The notes beneath the pieces were generated by a model. The model was not told where the DNA came from. It saw only the letters and a program-made list of their open reading frames with translations, and did no database searches. Shown here piece by piece: positions 1 to 4,141 of a stretch of DNA of 5,305 nt. Every line of letters begins with the position of its first letter. The stretch's first letter is position 1. A program made the position numbers and the translations under genes. Origin of the DNA: an uncultured Lachnospiraceae bacterium (GTDB lineage: Bacteria > Bacillota > Clostridia > Lachnospirales > Lachnospiraceae); the NCBI GenBank assembly GCA_947177105.1, contig CAMWTF010000205.1, positions 1-5,305 on the forward strand, written 5' to 3'.

Positions 1-38
1 ATCTTAATATGATCGCTGTTATTCAGCTTTTCAATCAT
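1..38 (-). CDS. Start of an unidentified gene downstream of xylB (partial)
   Basis: On the minus strand an ATG at 38-36 opens a frame reading MIEKLNNSDHIK before the window ends. It is preceded by a clear GGAGG ribosome binding site (complement of 48-52) with a 9-nt spacer. The start lies 25 nt beyond the xylB stop codon with no terminator-like hairpin between, so the two genes are probably co-transcribed. Twelve residues are too few to assign a family. Genes in this position are often further pentose-metabolism enzymes, but that is only context. The start call rests on the strong RBS and correct spacing. Confidence 0.65.
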   Translation of the reverse strand, partial: MIEKLNNSDHIK

Positions 39-63
39 CCCGATCCACCTCCAAGAAGAAGAT

Positions 64-1533
64 TTATTTAATGATCTCAAATAAGGGCTTGCAGGCCGGG
101 TAGATCTCCTTGAACTGGGCATAGCGTTTCTCATATTTAGCTACCAGTTCGGGATCGGGCTCCACCGTGTCCACCACCTTCACAATCCTGGCCGCTGCCT
201 CTTCCACATTGGCAAACTCGCCGCAGGCCACTGCCGCCAGCATGGCGCCGCCCAGAGAGGGACCTTCCTCCACTTCGATCACATCCACCTTCAGGTTCAG
301 GATGTTGGCAATCATCTTCTTCCACAGAGGGCTCTTGGCGCCGCCGCCGCAGATCTTGGTGCGCTCGATCTTAATGCCCAGAGACTTGGCTACCTCGAAG
401 GAATCCCGCAGGGCAAAGGCCACGCCCTCCAGCACAGCCTGGGTCATATCCGCCCTGGTGGTGTCCATGGTCATGCCGATAAACGTACCCCTGGCGTTGG
501 GATTGTTGTGGGGAGAGCGCTCGCCCATCAGGTAGGGCAGGAAGTATACATGGTTCTCTCCCAGCTTTTCGATGGCTTTCTGCTCCGCCGCGTAGTCCCC
601 GGTTCCAATGATATCGTCCATCCACCACTTGTTACAGCTTGCGGCGCTGAGCATGCAGCCCATCAGGTGGTAGCTGCCGTCCGCATGGGCAAAGGAGTGG
701 AGCGCATTATACTTATCCACGCCGAAGTTCTTAGAGGAGATGAAGATAGTGCCGCTGGTGCCCAGGGAGATATTGCACATGCCGTCGCCCACGGTGCCGG
801 TGCCCACGGCCGCCGCCGCGTTGTCCCCTGCGCCCGCCGCCACTTTTACCGTGTGGGGGATGCCCAGCTGATCCGCAATCTCGGGCAGTACGCAGCCCAC
901 GGACTCATAACTTTCATAACAGGTTGCCAGCTGGTCCTCAGTAATACCGCAGATCTCACACATCTCCTTGGACCACCTGCGGTTCTTCACATCAAAAATC
1001 AGCATGCCGGAGGCGTCGGACACGTCCGTGCAGTGTACTCCGGTGAGCTTGTAGGCTATGTAATCCTTGGGCAGCATGATCTTGGCGATTCTGGCAAAAT
1101 TCTCCGGCTCTTTGTTTTTCACCCACAGGATCTTGGGGGCGGTAAAGCCGGTGAAGGAGATATTGGCCGTATACTCGGACAGCTTTTCCTTGCCGATCAC
1201 ATTGTTTAAGTAGTCGCACTCCTCGTAGGTACGTCCATCGTTCCACAGCAGCGCGGGGCGGATCACATTGTCGTCCGCATCCAGAATCACCAGACCGTGC
1301 ATCTGCCCGCCGAAGCTGATGCCCGCCACCTGGCTCTTGTCCGCGTCCTTAAGCAGTTCCTTAATGCCGATCATGGTCTGCTCGTACCAGTCCTCGGGCC
1401 TTTGCTCCGACCAGCCCGGATTGGGGAAATAGATAGGATACTCTCTGGAAACGATATTCTGAATCTTTCCCTCGCTGTCCATCAGCAGAAGCTTAACCGC
1501 CGATGTGCCTAAATCAATTCCGATGTACAACAT
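64..1533 (-). CDS. xylB: Xylulokinase (FGGY-family carbohydrate kinase)
   Basis: A 489-residue cytoplasmic kinase expected to phosphorylate D-xylulose with ATP to D-xylulose 5-phosphate, feeding the pentose phosphate pathway. The N-terminal FGGY domain opens with the phosphate-binding motif YIGIDLGTSAVK (residues 3-14, including Asp7). The substrate motif GGQMHG lies at 75-80 and WNDGR at 97-101, both typical of XylB. GAGDNAA (234-240) carries the predicted catalytic base Asp237, equivalent to Asp233 of E. coli XylB. The C-terminal domain has the GERSPHNNPNARG signature (337-349) and a glycine-rich nucleotide-binding stretch CGGGAKSPLW (395-404). Length and colinearity match E. coli XylB throughout, with no frameshift or missing key residue. 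The ATG start is supported by AAGAGG (complement of 1539-1544) 5 nt upstream and by its fit to the family N-terminus. Another FGGY substrate such as a different ketopentose is possible, but the QMHG and WNDGR motifs favour xylulose. It heads a minus-strand unit continuing past the left edge. Confidence 0.95.
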   Translation of the reverse strand: MLYIGIDLGTSAVKLLLMDSEGKIQNIVSREYPIYFPNPGWSEQRPEDWYEQTMIGIKELLKDADKSQVAGISFGGQMHGLVILDADDNVIRPALLWNDGRTYEECDYLNNVIGKEKLSEYTANISFTGFTAPKILWVKNKEPENFARIAKIMLPKDYIAYKLTGVHCTDVSDASGMLIFDVKNRRWSKEMCEICGITEDQLATCYESYESVGCVLPEIADQLGIPHTVKVAAGAGDNAAAAVGTGTVGDGMCNISLGTSGTIFISSKNFGVDKYNALHSFAHADGSYHLMGCMLSAASCNKWWMDDIIGTGDYAAEQKAIEKLGENHVYFLPYLMGERSPHNNPNARGTFIGMTMDTTRADMTQAVLEGVAFALRDSFEVAKSLGIKIERTKICGGGAKSPLWKKMIANILNLKVDVIEVEEGPSLGGAMLAAVACGEFANVEEAAARIVKVVDTVEPDPELVAKYEKRYAQFKEIYPACKPLFEIIK

Positions 1534-1673
1534 ATTTACCTCTTTTCTGCATATTTGAAGTCCGCCTCAGGCAAACTCCCGCTGTGCCTGCAATGCCGCT
1601 TTGTTGTGGGGCAGATACTCTGTCTGCGCCCCCGCCCGTCTCCTCTCACCTGGCCGCGCTTGGGGACCTGCAC

Positions 1674-1700
1674 TTATACTGACGACGGTCGTGAGTATAA
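1674..1700. promoter_or_regulatory. 27-bp interrupted palindrome in the xylB leader, candidate operator
   Basis: The arms TTATACT (1674-1680) and AGTATAA (1694-1700) are exact inverted repeats. The inner arms ACGAC (1682-1686) and GTCGT (1688-1692) are also exact, centred on G1687. Only positions 1681/1693 break the symmetry, so 12 of 13 arm positions pair. Flanking CACT and AGTG extend the symmetry if two extra A residues are allowed on the right. It lies about 150 bp before the xylB start and just downstream of the putative xylB promoter. That position suits a repressor operator acting as a roadblock, or a leader RNA hairpin. The odd centre differs from the even, CG-centred LacI/CcpA consensus, so the binding protein is unknown. 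Confidence 0.55.
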
Positions 1701-1728
1701 AAGTGATGTGTACGGGCACGTTATTTAT

Positions 1729-1757
1729 AGCATACTCGTTTTTAAGACTAAAATCAA
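1729..1757 (-). promoter_or_regulatory. Putative sigma-70-type promoter for xylB
   Basis: On the minus strand a -35 hexamer TTGATT (complement of 1752-1757) is followed after exactly 17 nt by TATGCT (complement of 1729-1734), each matching the consensus at 4 of 6 positions. The surrounding sequence is AT-rich. Transcription would begin near 1722 and give a leader of roughly 190 nt containing the palindrome at 1674-1700. TATAAA, 4 nt further downstream, is an alternative -10 but needs a 21-nt spacer. This is a prediction from sequence alone. Confidence 0.4.
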
Positions 1758-1878
1758 TATCCCTTTTGCATTTTCGGGATTATGCACATTTTCATTGATA
1801 AAAACTAGTGAAATATGTTAGTGCCTGAAGGGGTGGCCGGCCCAGGGCAAAAGCTGCTGTCTTTGCGGTACATTTATT

Positions 1879-1894
1879 CCGTGCCCGGGCACGG
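1879..1894. repeat. 16-bp perfect GC-rich palindrome
   Basis: CCGTGCCCGGGCACGG reads identically on both strands. It sits in the middle of the intergenic region, away from both predicted promoters. The right half GGGCACG also occurs at 1714-1720, near the putative xylB promoter. There is no adjacent T-run, so it is not an obvious terminator. It may be a protein-binding site or a chance GC-rich palindrome. Confidence 0.35.
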
Positions 1895-2015
1895 CGCTGT
1901 CCCCTCCGGCAGGGTGCCACATGTCCCATCCCGGCAGATGACGGCTTTAAGCGGAGCATGGATTTTGGCAGAGCGATGCCGGCAAAGAAACGGGGCCGGA
2001 TTGCCCTTAATGATA

Positions 2016-2044
2016 TTTACAGATCCGGCAAAACCAATTATACT
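2016..2044 (+). promoter_or_regulatory. Putative sigma-70-type promoter for the secreted-protein gene
   Basis: TTTACA (2016-2021) and TATACT (2039-2044) each match the -35/-10 consensus at 5 of 6 positions and are separated by the ideal 17 nt. Transcription would start near 2051, giving a leader of about 110 nt before the ATG at 2160. The -10 hexamer overlaps the first copy of the 15-bp operator-like repeat, so a bound regulator should block RNA polymerase. Confidence 0.6.
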
Positions 2045-2054
2045 GTCTATACAG
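2040..2054 (+). promoter_or_regulatory. Operator-like element, copy 1 (overlaps the -10)
   Basis: ATACTGTCTATACAG contains the inverted arms CTGT and ACAG around CTAT. The core GTCTATAC fits the GTMTAKAC pattern described for operators of the HutC subfamily of GntR regulators. It covers most of the predicted -10 and the start-site region, consistent with repression. No GntR regulator gene lies in this window, so the binding protein would be encoded elsewhere. The family assignment is an inference. Confidence 0.5.
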
Positions 2055-2113
2055 GGAGAATACTGCGCGCGAGGATTGTATGCTGAGCGGGAACACTGTA
2101 CGGCAAGAGCAGC

Positions 2114-2128
2114 ATACTGTCTATACAG
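2114..2128 (+). promoter_or_regulatory. Operator-like element, copy 2 (in the 5' leader)
   Basis: This is an exact 15-bp copy of the element at 2040-2054, starting 74 bp downstream, close to seven turns of B-form DNA, so both copies would face the same side of the helix. It lies between the predicted transcription start and the ribosome binding site. Upstream of this copy there is no acceptable -35 hexamer, so it is less likely to be a duplicated promoter. Partial copies (ATACTG at 2060-2065, ACTGT at 2095-2099) lie between the two full ones. Confidence 0.5.
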
Positions 2129-2137
2129 CGAGGGTAA

Positions 2138-2150
2138 CTCTCTAAGAGAG
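2138..2150 (+). promoter_or_regulatory. Small inverted repeat overlapping the ribosome binding site
   Basis: CTCTCT (2138-2143) and AGAGAG (2145-2150) are exact inverted repeats around A2144. In RNA a 5-bp stem with a UAA loop could pair part of the AGGAG ribosome binding site (2149-2153) of the secreted-protein gene. This could lower translation, but purine-rich RBS regions produce such matches easily, so the functional claim is weak. Confidence 0.25.
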
Positions 2151-2159
2151 GAGCATATT

Positions 2160-2996
2160 ATGAAAAACACCCAGAATATAAAAAAACGGCTTCACAGGTC
2201 ACAGGATCGGACGCGGGCCCTGTGCCATATACTGGCTGCCGCTCTCTTTTTATCAGGAATACTCTCCCCGAGGATACCCGCGAGAGCGGATCCTGAGGAC
2301 TCCCCCACATATCAGGTAAGGACAAGATGGTATGAACGATTTCCCGACGGCAGGCATGCCGTCATAAAATTTCCCAAAATAGTCGGAACCGGCAACGAAG
2401 AAGCATATGCCAATATAAATTATATTTTGGAACGGGAAGCCTTTCGCATAGCGGGGGAGTTTGTGTCTGACCTGCATCAATACGACAATATTTTTCAGGC
2501 CATTGCGGCGCTGAAAAACCAGTCATTGTTTGTATCCTATGAAGTGTTGTATCAGGATGAGCGGCTTCTCAGCGTCGAAATCGAAGGGGAGGCCACTTAT
2601 TATACGGAGAAAGGGGATATATACTCTACACCATCGGACAAATGGCATTATTTATTTGACATAAGCACCGGGCGGCAGTTGAGCCTGTCCGATTTTGTTG
2701 AATTGGACAGGAGAATTGTGGATTACAGGTCTGAGAATTATGAAGCACCCAATTATGACCGTCCGACACACACCGCATACTATAGCTTTATGGATGCTTT
2801 CTGCGTATATGAGGAGGAGGCGTATGACCACCACAGGGAAATGAATGTGGAGGAGGCGCTGGAGATGCTGAAGGACGAAAAAATTTACTGGGCCGTCACG
2901 GCGGACAAGGATTTGCTGCTGTATTACTATTTCTATTCAGACGGCTCTTTTATCCTCATCCCCTATTCCTATATTGCGGATTTTGCACATTATTGA
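2160..2996 (+). CDS. Secreted DUF4163/DUF3298-like protein
   Basis: A 278-residue protein of unknown function. Residues 1-43 look like a signal peptide: a basic n-region (KKRLHRSQDRTR), a hydrophobic core (about 20-35) and an ARA cleavage site before Asp44. The mature part resembles the extracytoplasmic domain pair found in anti-sigma factor RsiV and deacetylase PdaC. It has a FPKIVG opening with an amphipathic helix (71-100), a beta segment SLFVSYEVLYQDERLLSVEIEGEATYY (122-148, described by position), the YLFDISTGRQLSLSDF turn (164-179), and a C-terminal SDGSFILIPYS strand (260-270). No catalytic domain, transmembrane anchor after the signal, or lipobox is seen. The frame is open upstream to 1815, but the ATG at 2160 is chosen because AGGAG (2149-2153) lies 6 nt before it and a signal peptide follows. 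By eye its codons are more AT-rich (many ATA, TAT, AAT) than those of its neighbours. The family call is from pattern memory, not a search. Confidence 0.75.
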   Translation: MKNTQNIKKRLHRSQDRTRALCHILAAALFLSGILSPRIPARADPEDSPTYQVRTRWYERFPDGRHAVIKFPKIVGTGNEEAYANINYILEREAFRIAGEFVSDLHQYDNIFQAIAALKNQSLFVSYEVLYQDERLLSVEIEGEATYYTEKGDIYSTPSDKWHYLFDISTGRQLSLSDFVELDRRIVDYRSENYEAPNYDRPTHTAYYSFMDAFCVYEEEAYDHHREMNVEEALEMLKDEKIYWAVTADKDLLLYYYFYSDGSFILIPYSYIADFAHY

Positions 2997-3049
2997 CTGG
3001 GTTAAGCATTTTATTCCGAGAACAAATGCAGGAGAACGGGAGGTGTACC

Positions 3050-4069
3050 ATGGCCACAATAAAAGAGATCGCCGCTTTGGCGGGCGTGTCCAGAGGAACC
3101 GTAGACAGGGTACTGAACAACCGGGGTTCCGTGAATCCCGAGACGGCGGAAAAAATCCGGGAAATTGCCAGGGCCCTGGACTACAGGCCCAATATCGCCG
3201 GGCTGGTGCTGGCCGCCCAGAAAAAGAAGCTGAAGCTGGGAGTTGTGCTGTTTTCCGCAGAGAATCCTTTTTTCATAGATGTGGAGGAGGGAGTCACGGA
3301 GAAGGCGGAGGAACTGGCCGGATACAACTGTACGGTGATTGTCAGGCATATCACCTACGGTGTGGAACAGCAGCTGCAGGCCATCCGGGAACTGGAGGAG
3401 GAGGAGGTAAACGGCATCGCCCTGGCCCCCTACAACGATGAGCGCATACGAAAACGCATCAACTCCCTGTACGACCGGGGCATCCCGGTGGTGACTTTCA
3501 ACACGGATATAGAAAACTCCCGGCGCATCGCCTATGTGGGCAGTCATTACGGGAGGAGCGGGGAAACCGCCGCAGGGCTTATGCACCTGATGACCCACGA
3601 GCGGGTGCGGGTGGGCATCGTCACCGGGTCCCCGGACATCCTGTGCCACACGGAGCGGGTGGCCGGTTTTGTCAGTTCCCTGAAACGCTATAAATCCGAC
3701 ATGGAGATCGTGGATATCATCGAGAACCACGACGACGAGTTTGAAAGCTACGAAAAAACCACCCGGCTGCTGACGGAACACCCGGAGATCAACGCGCTGT
3801 TTTTTGCCGCGGGGGGCGTCAACGGCGGATGCCGCAGCCTGTCTGTGCTGGGCCGGGAGGGGCAGGTCCGTGTGATCGCGTTTGACAAGGTTCCCACCAC
3901 CAAGGCGCTGGTGAAAAAGGGCGTCATAGCCGCCACCATCTGTCAGCAGCCCAAGGTGCAGGGCTCCAAGCCTTTGACGCTGCTGTTCGCCTATCTGACC
4001 ACCGGGGAGCTGCCGGAGAAGGAGTATAATTATGTGGCGGTGGATATTCGGATCCGGGAGAATATATAG
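3050..4069 (+). CDS. LacI-family sugar-responsive transcriptional regulator
   Basis: A 339-residue cytoplasmic DNA-binding repressor or regulator. Residues 2-24 form the LacI helix-turn-helix (ATIKEIAALAGVS, then GTVDRVLN, where many members have TVSRVLN). A hinge region DYRPNIAGLVLA (44-55) follows, then a periplasmic-binding-protein-like effector domain from about 63 (LGVVLFSAENPFF). This contains FNTDIENSRRIAYVGSHYG (150-168), VGIVTGSPD (188-196) and VIAFDK (275-280), resembling ribose-binding-type Peripla_BP_4 domains, so the effector is probably a sugar or sugar phosphate. An in-frame ATG exists at 2993, overlapping the previous stop, but 3050 is preferred. GGGAGG (3038-3043) lies 6 nt before it, and MATIKEIA is the normal family N-terminus. 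It starts 53 bp after the secreted-protein gene with no terminator or convincing promoter between, so read-through from 2016-2044 is plausible. Targets may include the flanking xylB or GH127 genes, but this is inferred from position only. Confidence 0.92.
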   Translation: MATIKEIAALAGVSRGTVDRVLNNRGSVNPETAEKIREIARALDYRPNIAGLVLAAQKKKLKLGVVLFSAENPFFIDVEEGVTEKAEELAGYNCTVIVRHITYGVEQQLQAIRELEEEEVNGIALAPYNDERIRKRINSLYDRGIPVVTFNTDIENSRRIAYVGSHYGRSGETAAGLMHLMTHERVRVGIVTGSPDILCHTERVAGFVSSLKRYKSDMEIVDIIENHDDEFESYEKTTRLLTEHPEINALFFAAGGVNGGCRSLSVLGREGQVRVIAFDKVPTTKALVKKGVIAATICQQPKVQGSKPLTLLFAYLTTGELPEKEYNYVAVDIRIRENI

Positions 4070-4091
4070 GGCCTCTGTGTGGATCCTACGC

Positions 4092-4131
4092 AAAAAAAGG
4101 ACCGGCCGCCCGTGGGATTTTCGGTCCTTTT
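4092..4131. terminator. Bidirectional rho-independent terminator between convergent genes
   Basis: AAAAGGACCG (4095-4104) and CGGTCCTTTT (4122-4131) form a perfect 10-bp stem with a 17-nt loop. Seven A residues at 4092-4098 give a U7 run on the minus-strand transcript, so termination of the GH127 gene (stop at 4144-4142) should be strong. In the plus direction the U-run is only four bases, but the hairpin lies 22 nt after the regulator's stop codon and can end that transcript too. It fills most of the 72-bp gap between the two convergent stop codons. Confidence 0.85.
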
Positions 4132-4141
4132 GGCAAATTCC

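Larger units (their letters stand above)
1534..2159. other. 626-bp divergent intergenic control region
   Basis: This stretch separates the start codons of minus-strand xylB and the plus-strand secreted-protein gene. The part next to xylB (about 1534-1680) is GC-rich and would be the xylB leader. It contains a possible hairpin, GGGGCAGA (1608-1615) against TCTGC plus CCC (1623-1631, one bulged base), with no U-tract, so it does not look like a terminator. About 1690-1820 is AT-rich and holds the putative xylB promoter. About 1821-2010 is GC-rich; apart from a 16-bp palindrome I recognise nothing in it. About 2011-2159 holds a promoter, a repeated operator-like element and the RBS for the downstream gene. 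Open frames crossing it on both strands give low-complexity or Cys/Pro/Arg-rich translations with no recognisable domain, so I do not call genes here. Confidence 0.8.

Noticed and set aside
508..1209. A 233-codon plus-strand open frame opposite xylB
   Set aside because: It is antisense to a well-conserved xylulokinase and has no RBS or recognisable domain. It arises from codon bias of the real gene.
1608..1631. Hairpin in the xylB leader as a rho-independent terminator or attenuator
   Set aside because: The stem has a bulge and is not followed by a U-run on either strand, and no competing antiterminator pairing was evident.
1767..1787. TGCAT/ATGCA inverted repeat as a CcpA (cre) site upstream of xylB
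   Set aside because: The arms are only 5 bp with a 10-bp spacer, and the centre does not fit the cre consensus.
1815..2159. N-terminal extension of the secreted-protein frame starting at 1815
   Set aside because: The frame is open by chance. It would bury the signal peptide inside the protein, crosses the predicted promoter and operator elements, and has no good RBS, whereas 2160 has AGGAG at ideal spacing.
1874..2170. A 98-codon minus-strand frame in the intergenic region
   Set aside because: Its Cys- and Pro-rich translation resembles no family, and its start lies inside the beginning of the plus-strand gene.
2993..3021. TTGACT at the end of the secreted-protein gene as a separate promoter for the LacI gene
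   Set aside because: No acceptable -10 hexamer lies 16-18 nt downstream; the nearest T/A-rich stretch is only about 11 nt away.
3011..4093. A 360-codon open frame on the minus strand opposite the LacI gene
   Set aside because: It is antisense to a clear LacI-family gene in GC-rich DNA. Its translation is His/Gln/Gly-rich with no recognisable domain, so it is a coding shadow.
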